Of a stretch of 64,000 nucleotides of DNA, positions 55,872-64,000 are shown piece by piece. A program made the position numbers and the translations under genes. The stretch spans positions 992,001 through 1,056,000 of the forward strand of contig CP150550.1 of the NCBI GenBank assembly GCA_049487715.1. The letters run 5' to 3'. Position 1 is the first letter of the stretch, and each line of letters opens with the position of its first letter. The notes under the pieces are model-generated. The model did no database searches and was not told the origin of the DNA. It worked only from the letters and a program-made list of their open reading frames with translations. The DNA comes from Pycnococcus provasolii. Its lineage: Eukaryota > Chlorophyta > Pseudoscourfieldiophyceae > Pseudoscourfieldiales.

Positions 55872-55895
55872 CCCTAACCCTAACCCTAACCCTAA
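55872..55895. promoter_or_regulatory. Telomere-like array (CCCTAA)4, 147 bp before ArgRS gene
   Basis: Four perfect CCCTAA units upstream of the arginyl-tRNA synthetase start. In land plants such telo boxes are enriched in promoters of translation genes, which fits the downstream gene. The functional role here is inferred. Confidence 0.55.
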
Positions 55896-56041
55896 CAGCA
55901 TCCCTAGCGCCGCCACTTCTTCCCAGTTCCCTCCCTCGCCCCACAGAACCTAACCTGACGACGGGGGAGGTGTCGCATACCTGTTCGATCGCCGCAAAGC
56001 GATCGCCACAACGCTCGCACGTCGTCGTCGTCGTCGTTTGT

Positions 56042-58159
56042 ATGCGCACGGTGCACTTCTCTGCCTCGTTTGTGCGCCGCCCTTGCCGACCTCTGCCGAC
56101 CTCTGCCGCCTTTGTACCCACTCGGACCCTTGCTCGGGGAATGAAAACGCACTTCGCGCCCTCGCTGCTGACGGGCGTAGGACCCGTCGGCCCGCTCGGA
56201 TGCTGGGGACGCGCGGGACCGCCGGCGTGCGCCATGGCGCCGTTCCGGGGATCGCCTGCAGCAGCCGCGTCCGTCGCGGCGTCGGCGGCGGCGTCAGCCA
56301 TGGACTCACCCGCGCTCATCTCAGCTGTCAAAGAACTCTTCGAGGAAGCTCTCGCCGCCGTCGTTCCCGCTGGAATACCCACGCAGCTTGCTATGGTCGC
56401 TCCCACCGACCAGAAGAACGCGCAGCTTGGAGACTACCAGTGCAACAACGCCATGGCGCTCTTCGGAATGTGCAAGAAGCTTGGCGCAGACAACCCGTTC
56501 AAGTCGCCGCGTGCCGTCGCGGAGGCAATCCTGGCGGCGCTGCCGGAGAACGAGCTCATAAAAAAAACAGACATCGCGGGTCCTGGGTTCATCAACGTCA
56601 CACTGAACGACAGCCTGCTCGCGACCACGGCGGCGCGCATCGTCACCGACGGAGTTGCATGGCTCGCGCCAACGTCGCGAAAGGGAAAGAAGGTCATCAT
56701 CGACTACAGCAGCCCGAACGTTGCCAAGGAAATGCACGTCGGTCACCTGCGAAGCACCATCATCGGCGAGTCGCTCGCACGAACGTACACTTTCTGCGGT
56801 GCGTCCGTGCTTGCGCTCAACCACGTCGGCGACTGGGGTACGCAGTTTGGCATGCTCATCGAACACCTGAACGATCAGAAGGCTGCCGGCAAGGCGACGG
56901 ACGACGAGTCGGTGAGCGACCTCACCGTCTTCTACAAGCAGGCGAAGGCTCGCTTCGACGAGGAGGACGAGTTCAAGGAGCGAGCGCGAAAGCGCGTCAC
57001 GACGCTGCAGGGTGGAGACAAGGAGAGTCTTCGCATGTGGCAGGAGATCTGCGACGTGTCGCGCAAGGAGTTCAGCAAGGTGTACGATCGGCTTGACGTG
57101 AACCGCCTCGAGGAGCGCGGCGAGTCGTTCTACAACCCGTTCCTGCCTGAAACGGTCAAAGAGCTCCTGAGTATCGGCGTCGCGATCGAATCGGATGGCG
57201 CCGTTTGCGTCTTCCCGGAAGGAAAGGGTCCCGACGACGAGAACGTCGCGCCGCTCATCGTCCGCAAGAGCGACGGAGGGTTTGGATACGCCACCACGGA
57301 CCTAGCGTCAATTCGACACCGCATCGACGTCGAGAAGGGTGACGAGCTCGTCTACGTGACGGACGTGGGTCAGAGTCTGCACTTCCAGGGATTTTTCGAC
57401 GCGGCGAAGCGTGCCAAGTGGTGGGATCCGGAGAAGACGCGCGTCGAGCACGTTGGCTTCGGCCTCGTGCTCGGCGAGGACGGCAAGCGCTTCCGCACGC
57501 GATCCGGTGACACGGTGAAGCTTGCTTCGCTGCTTGACGAGGCTGTGTCGCGTTGCCACGACAACATTTCTCAGCGCAACGAGGAGGCGTACGGCGGCAA
57601 GATGAGCAAGGATGAGGTGTCCGAAGCGGCGCGCATCATGGGATACGGCGCGTGCAAGTACGCGGATCTGAAGAACAACCGCACGTCGAACTACGTATTT
57701 TCGTACGACCGCATGCTTGAGCTGAAGGGCAACACGGCGGTGTACCTGCTCTACGCGCACGCGCGCGTTGCACAGATCCTCGTCAAGGCTGGTGTGGCAG
57801 ACGAGGCTGGCATGAAAGTAGCGCTCGAGTCCGCGGATGGGAACATCCCGCTGAACATGGATAAAATCTTGGAGGACGGCAAGGCGGTGGTGCACATCAC
57901 CGCGCCGCAGGAGCGTGCGCTTGCGTTGCACATCGCGCGCCTTCCCGAGATGCTCGACGACACGATGGACGGCTTGAATCCACACCGCATCTGCGAGTAC
58001 CTGTACGAGCTTGCCAACTTCTACAGCAGCTTCTACACGGAGTGCAGGGTAGTTGGCTCCGACCAGCAGAAGAGCCGCCTGCTGCTCTGCGAGTCGACGG
58101 CGCGTGTCATGCGCAAGTGCCTCGACCTACTCGGCATCGAAGCGCTGTATAGGCTGTAG
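56042..58159 (+). CDS. Arginyl-tRNA synthetase, probably organelle- or dual-targeted
   Basis: The first in-frame ATG is at 56042 (705 residues); internal ATGs at 56141, 56234 and 56300 could give shorter, untargeted forms. The N-terminal ~85 residues are Ser/Arg/Ala/Pro-rich like a transit peptide. The Add-1-like N-terminal domain (DYQCNNAMALFGMCKKLG) is followed by the class I Rossmann fold with IDYSSPNVAKEMHVGHLRST, whose HVGH is the HIGH motif (~residue 230). ALNHVGDWGTQFGMLIEHL and the DVGQSLHFQGFFDAA segment are typical. As in many ArgRS proteins a canonical KMSKS is absent; GKRFRTRSGDTVKLASLLDEA fills that place. The C-terminal DALR-type anticodon domain ends in GIEALYRL. It charges tRNA-Arg; alternative starts may give dual targeting. 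Confidence 0.93.
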   Translation: MRTVHFSASFVRRPCRPLPTSAAFVPTRTLARGMKTHFAPSLLTGVGPVGPLGCWGRAGPPACAMAPFRGSPAAAASVAASAAASAMDSPALISAVKELFEEALAAVVPAGIPTQLAMVAPTDQKNAQLGDYQCNNAMALFGMCKKLGADNPFKSPRAVAEAILAALPENELIKKTDIAGPGFINVTLNDSLLATTAARIVTDGVAWLAPTSRKGKKVIIDYSSPNVAKEMHVGHLRSTIIGESLARTYTFCGASVLALNHVGDWGTQFGMLIEHLNDQKAAGKATDDESVSDLTVFYKQAKARFDEEDEFKERARKRVTTLQGGDKESLRMWQEICDVSRKEFSKVYDRLDVNRLEERGESFYNPFLPETVKELLSIGVAIESDGAVCVFPEGKGPDDENVAPLIVRKSDGGFGYATTDLASIRHRIDVEKGDELVYVTDVGQSLHFQGFFDAAKRAKWWDPEKTRVEHVGFGLVLGEDGKRFRTRSGDTVKLASLLDEAVSRCHDNISQRNEEAYGGKMSKDEVSEAARIMGYGACKYADLKNNRTSNYVFSYDRMLELKGNTAVYLLYAHARVAQILVKAGVADEAGMKVALESADGNIPLNMDKILEDGKAVVHITAPQERALALHIARLPEMLDDTMDGLNPHRICEYLYELANFYSSFYTECRVVGSDQQKSRLLLCESTARVMRKCLDLLGIEALYRL

Positions 58160-58244
58160 ACATTCTAATTACATACTTCGCGCCGCGGGTAACACAACAC
58201 GACACCTTATTGTGACCAAAAAAAATGTGATACAAAGGTATAGT

Positions 58245-58830
58245 TTACAGCGCCGTCTTTTTCTTTTTAGATTTTTTGTTCTTTTTCTTCGGAACGAGCT
58301 GGCTCCACAACGGCTGTCTGCTCAGCTTGCTTGCTCCGAATGCATCGCGGCGTCCGCCACCCCCGCGTCCTCCGTCGTTCTCGTCGTCGTCGTCTTCGTC
58401 GTCGCTTTCATCGTGGTCACGCACAAATCTCTTCCTTGGCTTGGACGCGGGAGGCACAGCTGCTAGTCTTGGCGCGCCGCCCGCCTCTTCCTGTGCATTC
58501 ATCCTCTTGTTCATTTTCCCGACGCGTTTTGCGAGCGCGTGTGCGACAGTTGGCTTTTGCGCGAGAGAAAGCGACGGCCCCAACCCGCTCTCTAGCCCAG
58601 AGGAAGCCGCCTCGAGTCCGAGTCCTGCACGCGGTTTGAGCGGTTGTGTTTGTGCGTGTGCCGTTCTTGTTGAACGCCGAGGTGACGTCAGCGGCGGACA
58701 TGTGGAGGTACCTCCGCGCTGCGTCGCGCGCCTTCGCGTGCGTGTGCCCGAGGATTCGCAGCAAGGACGTGTCGTCGACATTGGCGTCGTCGGCCAAGTC
58801 CGTCGCCAAGGCGGCGGAGTCCGTCGCCAT
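58245..58830 (-). pseudogene. Small basic, probably nuclear protein with a frameshift (58631-58660)
   Basis: The ATG at 58830 opens MATDSAALATDLADDANVDD, then a helical ~45-residue segment (LLRILGHTHAKARDAARRYLHMSAADVTSAF). The frame then degenerates. The +1 frame takes over with QPLKPRAGLGLEAASSGLE, KRVGKMNKRMNAQEEAGG, an acidic DESDDEDDDDENDGG stretch, SKLSRQPLWSQLVPKKKNKK and a polylysine end. One extra base (for example in the AAA of the minus-strand ACAAACACAACC) explains the break. The alternating acidic and polybasic tails suggest nuclear or nucleolar localisation; I do not recognise the family. It is convergent with the ArgRS gene (85 bp). Confidence 0.6.
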
Positions 58831-58930
58831 ATGTAAGTACTTACTTTTGTGACAAGAGAAATGAAGCCTCTGGTTCCCTCCCCGGAGACGAGAGAGATGA
58901 CAAGAAAAACTGAAAACCCCAAACCTCAGG

Positions 58931-58960
58931 TAACCCTAACCCTAATAAAACCCTAACCCC
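58931..58960. promoter_or_regulatory. Telomere-like array including an exact plant telo box
   Basis: TAACCCTAACCCTAAT is followed by AAAACCCTAACCCC, which contains the plant telo-box core AAACCCTAA. It lies 37 bp before the first ATG of the 919-residue protein gene (or 133 bp before the alternative start at 59094) and ~100 bp from the divergent neighbour's start. Confidence 0.55.
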
Positions 58961-58997
58961 CTCCCCACTCCCTCCCTCACTTAATGACCTATTTCGT

Positions 58998-59254
58998 ATG
59001 TCATTTTCCTCCTGTCCGCCATATCAAAAGCATAGTTATCATCTTCATCTGTGGCGGCTCCCCTATCAGCCTATAGGAGTGAGTCTCCTTTCCATGGCGT
59101 TCTCGTACACTTCCATCATGAGCAGCACTCTTACGCATATACCATGGTCGACAGTAGCACGTCACCCTTCCTGCAGGGGCTCTGGCATGTTTCTTTTCCC
59201 CCTTGCTGGTTCTCTTGCGTGCGGTGTTAGGCACAGAGGGGTGGCACGTCAGTG

Positions 59255-59288
<34 letters not shown>

Positions 59289-61757
59289 GAATCCAGTGCC
59301 GTTTCCGCTGTCCAGTCTCAAGCACAAGCACAGCCCGACGAAATCGAAGCCGTCCACCGACGCGCACACGCACTCACGCTCAAGTGCGAGACCGCGCAAG
59401 ACGTCGTCGCCATCTACCACCTATGGAGAAAAGATACGAACATCACGCCCTTGCGTGCCGAAGACCATCTACCTGGAGACGCAACGAGGACGATGAGCCT
59501 GCCGTTGGCGCTCGGCGCCATGCTCAACAAATTTGGACACCACCTCAACGCACTGAGACCCGAACTCAGGTCGACGCTGCTGAAAAGTGGGGACGAGTGG
59601 CACGACCTCATCAGACACGGCATCGCCGTCGCCACGCAGCCGGAAACGCCAAGCGACGCGGCGCGCGCGCTGCAGCCAATTGTTCGTACCTATGCAGCAC
59701 TCCCGGTGTCCATGCGATACATCACCGAGGACAGGACGATGGGACTGCACGCCAATGCGTTCGAACGGATGGTGCGTGGTGCGGAGAGCGCCGTCGCACG
59801 TGCAAGCGCATCGCCACATGATGCGTCAGGGGTGGTGGAAGCAGCTGCCATCGCACCAAGGGATGTCGCCTCACTGCTCTGGTCGTTCGCTCGCATACAC
59901 CTGCTCGCATCGAACAAGTTCATCGTCGTGAAGACCAACTACAAAATAAAGGCATTCAATAACAAGAAGATGAGCCCGCGTTCCCAGCGTGCTACCGCAA
60001 CGAATGTGCGAATGGAGGACCTCCTCCCGTCTCGTGCGGCGTTAAGGAGCTTGACGCGATCCTTTGTGGCATCACCGTCAGCTAAGCCGTGGGAGGCGGC
60101 GAATGTGATTTTGGATCTTTGCACGCTTCATCACCTGCCCTCAACTCGCGAGACGGTGCAGCTACTCGAAATCATGTCCGGGCTTCGCGTGGAGCGAGAA
60201 GAAGAGCAGAACGGCGACGACACCGACGGTGAGGAGGGTGAAATGTTTTATGGAGAACCGAACGACGACATCGTTGTTGAAGACAAGAGTCGCAGCAAGC
60301 GTGACGTTGAGAAGACGGCATTGCCACGAGATGCCTTCGCCACGCTTCGCGCTGCTGCGCACCTGTGCGACCTTCACGGCTTGAGCAACATGCCACAATC
60401 TGCCGAGGAGTCCATCGCACGCATTGTCGAAGATGTCGTCAAGTCGTTGCGGTACACCGTTGGCAAGCGCCGGCACAAGCGAAGGGCTGATATGATGGAA
60501 AATCTGAAGCATGTGCCGGAGCGGCCGGACATTTCTCGTGTCTTGACGCACCTTCGATCACTCAACTGGCGCCCGAACGACGACCAGCTTGGTACGCTGG
60601 ACACGGCATCGCGCCGAGCGGCGAAGGCCAATAGGACTGGGTCGAGGATGACGTCGCTCGAGCGAGAGACCTACGACGCACTCGCGGCATTCGCGTTTCA
60701 GTCTCGCACGGGTTCACCGCCGACGATAGAAGCGCAGGAGCACTTTGAAAATCTCGCCTTCAGGCTTCGCACATTGGCAAAGCAAGCGAAAGAACAAGGG
60801 ATGGATGAGAAGGAGGAGGCTGAGGGCGGCGTCAGGGTCAGTCCAGCGGAGTGGGCCTTCGTACCAGTGCGCATGCTTGTGGATGGCATCGTCGGGTACG
60901 CGCTCATTGGCATGCAGGATGGTCGCCAACGATCGGAGGCGGTGCTGACAAGCCTGTGCCGTGGGCTCGGCAAGCGTGGTATCGGCGAGAGAGGGTCGTT
61001 CGTGAAGGCTTCACCGAAAGATCTCGTTCTGCTTTACATGACTGCGTCGTACCTTGAGAAGACATCGCGTTCCACGCAGCGCCTGGGAGAGAGTCTCGCA
61101 TACGAGGCGCGCAAGGCGTACGAGGAGCGCGTAAAATCGGCAGTCGCACCCGCGGAGAAGGCGCTAGAGTCGCCCTCGCGTGCGCCGCGCCGCGTGCACG
61201 GCAAGCGCCGCTGGATTCCCGAGAAAGACGCGACGGAGATGTGGGAGAGCCGCGCGTTTGCGCGCGAGCTTGCGACGGAGCTGGCTCTGACGCTCGCCGC
61301 GGAAGTTTTTGTGTGGAGCCCCGCGGCTAACACGCAGTTGCCGAATGAGACGAAGACTCCGAAAGATGCCTCGTTCTGGACACTCGGGCGGGCGGCTGTT
61401 CACATCCCTCGCGCGAGTTTGCCTGAGCTCGCGGACGAGAGCAGGTACGGCCCACGCGGCGGCCTTGTGCTCCCTCTTGCCCCGTCGGACGTGTGCCATC
61501 CGTTGCGTTCGTGGCACCCGACGGCGGAGACTGAGCTTTGTGCGTCGATGCTCCGTCGCCTCGGGTTCGGTCCCGTGGTGTTCGCTCGTGCGGATGACGA
61601 GTACCTGAGCCGTTCTTATCACCGAGGCGGCGGCTACAGCGCGGTGGAAGGTAAGGATTTTGCTTCGGCTGATGCGAATCATGTTGCACGCGCAGGTGCG
61701 AGCGGCGAACGGTTGCGAGAACTGCTGACGGAGATTGTGAATCATGGCGATGATTAG
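58998..61757 (+). CDS. Large predicted organelle-targeted helical protein of unknown family
   Basis: The ORF gives 919 residues from the ATG at 58998; the ATG at 59094 (887 residues) is an alternative with a leader that is more usual for targeting. After a Ser run (TCG repeats, ~59250-59287) come ~180 residues with HRRAHALTLKCETAQDVVAIYHLWRKD, then long helical stretches (LPSRAALRSLTRSFVASPSAK, AWEAANVILDLCTLHHLP, FATLRAAAHLCDLHGL). This pattern of ~38-residue helical pairs recalls OPR/octotricopeptide-type organellar RNA-binding proteins, but no clear repeat signature is seen. The C-terminal SMLRRLGFGPVVFARADDEYL might be a degenerate RAP-like domain. Targeting and RNA role are inferred. Confidence 0.6.
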
Positions 61758-61934
61758 TGCTACTGTACTTGTGTACTTTACTGTACACGTACATATGCCT
61801 ACTGTATAATAACGCTGTAAGGCTTACCTACCTAGTACTATATAATTGTATGTTTTGTGTTTGTCACACAAAATCCAGCACACAATAACCTTTGCTTGCC
61901 CTGGTCCCTGCTAACAGCTGTTGGAAAAAGTTCT

Positions 61935-62119
61935 AGTTTCCCCGGGCGAGCTCGGGGAAACTTGTCCTTGGGGAGGACCGCACTCGACCCGACTCCTCCT
62001 CAGGACGCAGTCGAGAATGACCCGGCTCCACCGCGCGGGAAAGCGGCCAGCGCCCCGCAGGCCAGTCGGGGGCACCGGAGACCAGGGCTCCCCCTCCCCC
62101 CTGGACAAGTCATTCTCGA
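61935..62119. repeat. Cluster of interleaved inverted repeats
   Basis: AGTTTCCCCG/CGGGGAAACT form a 10-bp stem with an 8-base loop at 61935-61962. CTTGTCC with nearby GGGGAGG (61961-61976) pairs with CCTCCCCCC and GGACAAG ending at 62109. TCGAGAATGAC (62011-62021) pairs with GTCATTCTCGA (62109-62119). The last two pairs cross, as in a pseudoknot. Confidence 0.5.
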
Positions 62120-62130
62120 TCTCCAGCCTT

Positions 62131-62159
62131 AAGGGTGGCGACGCGCACACGAGTGCACG
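62131..62159. repeat. Direct repeat copy 1 (29 bp; copy 2 at 62988-63017)
   Basis: AAGGGTGGCGACGCGCACAC begins this copy and an almost identical 30-bp copy 857 bp downstream; the only difference is one extra A in copy 2. The two copies fall in different plus-strand reading frames, so the conservation is at DNA level. Confidence 0.6.
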
Positions 62160-62987
62160 CATTGACCACCACAGGCCGCAAACTCGGCGGCGGCTGACGC
62201 CACCGCCGCTACACCGACACTCGCAGATGGGAACACGCTCCGCGGACAACACTCCGCTCTCGCGGGTACAGCCGCGCCGTCCGAGGTTCCCGAGTCGCAC
62301 CTCAACGATGGAGATGACAAGGATACCGCAGAGATGGACACCGACGTCGTCGGGAGACGCCGCCAGAGACAGCTACAGCCGCAACCGCGCGAGCGAAAGC
62401 CGCGTACCGCTTCCAGAAGGCCATCGCGACTTCACGAGGCACTCGAAGTGCCAGTCACTCGTCACCTCGGCAGCCGCTCAGCTTGCTCGAGGACAACGTC
62501 CCGTCCGAGGGGCCACCCCCGCAGCCGCTCTTCCACCGTCATCAACGAGATGGTCGCACGCGACTTCTCCGCCGAGTGCGGCGCGCGGCGGCGTGACGGC
62601 CGCCGCGGGCGGTACATACCGCCCAGGCCGGTGCGGCGCTCCTCCCGCCCTCGCCGGTTCACCAGCCACCGTTCGGTTCCGCAGCGATCACGCCGCAGCC
62701 GACCGCGTGCGCGCATGGCCGACCCCACGCAAGGTCGCACAGCAGTGAGCGCCTGCGCAGCAGGCCCCATTCGGAGTGACCCGGCCCGGGGCGTGGCATT
62801 CACACGCTCATCGCGACCCGAGCCTGCCCCGTCCTGCTCGAAGCCGCATGCGGCCCTCGCGCTCCCCTCAGCGGCGCTTTCCGCTCTCGGCCCGAACGCG
62901 CGCTGGCGTTCTCCGACCCGCAACAGCAGCGTACCACGGCGAAACCGCAGGAGCACCCGTCAGCGGAGCAGCACGATGGTTCCGGCG

Positions 62988-63017
62988 AAGGGTGGCGACG
63001 CGCACACGAAGTGCACG
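62988..63017. repeat. Direct repeat copy 2 (30 bp)
   Basis: Partner of the repeat at 62131-62159, with a single A insertion. Together they bracket the GC-rich ORF-like segment. Confidence 0.6.
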
Positions 63018-63725
63018 TGAGCATGTCGCACCCGCAGGAGAGGCCTCCGAGCGGTTCCCCGCAGAGGCCTCGACCAGCAAACTTAGAGAGATACGAAGGA
63101 AGCTAACACTTCCTTCTTTCCCCACCCACCGTCCCTTTTCACATTGACCCGTGTCCGCCCAATACATCGCAGCCGACACCTTCCCGCCCCCGGACTCCCG
63201 CGGTCACCCACGAGAGCCCGGGCGGATTCGTCTGCCTGCGGCCGGCACGGTCCCAGCGACGCCAGCGACCGTGAGTGCGACTCACGTCCCCTCACGGGGC
63301 TGGCGCCCGCTTTCAGCAACCTGTAATATCCAAAAGTAGGAACCGTTGATGCATATGAACGTACCCAGAACCCCTCCCCACAACCAAGGGCAAGGACGAA
63401 GAGGATCGGTTCGAGGAGGACCACAACCAAGCTGTTGTATGAGACAACCCCCAAAAACAAAAACAAACCCCGAACTGCTCCAGCCAGAAACTCCAGCCTG
63501 TCTACTCCAGCCCAACACTTCAGCCCAGCTCTCCAGCCCTGTACAGAACAGCCCGTGGATCCCGAAGCGGTATCCCCCAAAATCCGGCCTCCACCCCCGA
63601 CCTCCGACCGGGGCCGACCCCTCTTGGTTCTATCCACAACTGCCTTTCCTCCCTTTCCCCTGGCCATAAACTCCCTCTGCGAGCCAGCCGTGCGCCTCCA
63701 TTTTTCCCTCAAGAGACGTTCGAAG

Positions 63726-64000
63726 ATGCTCGCTCGTTCGGCTCCTCAGCTGCGCTCCTCGTCCTCGTTGCCTCGTTGTTCTGCTGTCACCCGTCGTGCT
63801 GCACCTGTCTGTGCCGTTGGGGCACAGTACCGCGCCACCGGACGACGCAAGGCGGCCATCGCATCCGTCGAGCTCGTTCCAGGCTCGGGACAGTGCGAGG
63901 TGAACGGACGACCGGGACTCGAGTACTTCAACATGTCGACGCTGTACATGAACCGCGTCTACCAGCCGCTCGAGGTGCTCGGTCTGCAGGAGGAGTACGA
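63726..64000 (+). CDS. RPS9: Organellar ribosomal protein uS9 (bacterial-type), 3' end outside window
   Basis: The ATG at 63726 opens a Ser/Arg/Ala-rich ~33-residue leader (MLARSAPQLRSSSSLPRCSA) and then the uS9 N-terminus: RATGRRKAAIASVELVPGSG, followed by CEVNGRPGLEYFNMSTLYM. The GRRKxAIAxVxLxPGxG and NGRxxxEYF elements are diagnostic for bacterial/plastid-type S9. The leader predicts import into plastid (more likely) or mitochondrion. Only ~91 residues are inside the window; the conserved C-terminal tail that contacts the P-site tRNA is not visible. Small-subunit structural protein of the organellar ribosome. Confidence 0.92.
   Translation, partial: MLARSAPQLRSSSSLPRCSAVTRRAAPVCAVGAQYRATGRRKAAIASVELVPGSGQCEVNGRPGLEYFNMSTLYMNRVYQPLEVLGLQEEY

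Larger units (their letters stand above)
61758..63725. other. Two-kilobase spacer with inverted and direct repeats, no convincing gene
   Basis: Several overlapping ORFs in all frames (GC-rich, Arg/Pro/Ser/Ala) occur at ~62100-63050, but none is clearly better than its shadows. A frame near 62190-62390 gives a more natural string (ESHLNDGDDKDTAEMDTDVV), with possible continuation in another frame (AAYRFQKAIATSRGT). It might be a degraded gene or gag-like remnant. Structural signs: a perfect 10-bp inverted repeat at 61935-61962, crossing inverted repeats at 61961-62119, and a 29/30-bp direct repeat (62131-62159 and 62988-63017). The right part (63320-63725) is probably the uS9 promoter. Confidence 0.4.

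Noticed and set aside
62334-63020. 228-residue Arg/Pro-rich ORF (and rival ORFs in other frames)
   Set aside because: All frames are open due to high GC; none is clearly better in codon pattern or motif content. Kept only as an unexplained region.
1-64000. Bacterial-type operons or Shine-Dalgarno sites
   Set aside because: Gene types, alternating strands, organelle presequences and an intron show nuclear eukaryotic DNA.

Overview
The window is nuclear DNA from a compact, intron-poor photosynthetic eukaryote, most likely a unicellular green alga of the prasinophyte grade. Several genes point to the green lineage: a transcription factor with two AP2 domains, a plant-type polyamine/amino-acid permease, a plant-type mitochondrial uncoupling carrier, a GT77-like cell-wall glycosyltransferase, a Pro-rich (SPPPP) wall/membrane protein, and a nuclear-encoded organellar ribosomal protein uS9. 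I cannot name the species. Almost every gene is a single long exon; the one clear exception is a small transit-peptide gene near 42.7-43.5 kb with a GT-AG intron.

Layout. 1-9 kb: partial polyamine-type permease (-) and a giant RCC1/TPR protein (+). 9-17 kb: a methyltransferase/2OG-dioxygenase fusion (-), a GT77-like glycosyltransferase (+), an RRM protein (+), an armadillo-like protein (+). 17-23 kb: a tail-anchored coiled-coil protein (-), an HTTM-domain membrane protein (+), a vWFA/alpha-kinase (-). 23.8-32 kb: a secreted giant with eleven N-terminal PAN/Apple-like repeats, a GH26 domain and C-terminal repeats, broken by two single-base frameshifts (-). 32.6-42 kb: a one-TM unknown (-), an Sfi1-type centrin-binding/coiled-coil protein (+), a polyproline membrane protein (-). 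42.7-53.5 kb: spliced organellar protein (+), CH/ARM/coiled-coil protein (-), GST (+), frameshifted unknown (-), UCP (+), double-AP2 factor (-). 54-64 kb: a frameshifted secreted/type I membrane protein (+), arginyl-tRNA synthetase (+), a frameshifted basic protein (-), a predicted organellar protein (+), a 2-kb unexplained spacer, and partial organellar uS9 (+).

Genes mostly alternate strands. Convergent 3' ends often lie only 54-90 bp apart, and divergent pairs share short promoters. Two patterns run across the window. First, five arrays of TTAGGG/CCCTAA telomere-like repeats occur, all in spacers containing gene 5' ends and none in 3'-3' spacers, as expected of telo-box-type promoter elements. 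Second, about five single-base frameshifts break otherwise good reading frames, mostly at short homopolymers, which suggests assembly indels or recent alleles.

Functionally the window mixes surface/wall biology (GT77, GH26-Apple protein, polyproline protein, secreted type I protein), cytoskeleton/centrosome-type proteins (Sfi1, CH/ARM) and organelle gene expression (uS9, ArgRS, RRM protein, the 919-aa protein). There is no CRISPR array, rRNA, convincing tRNA or intact transposon.
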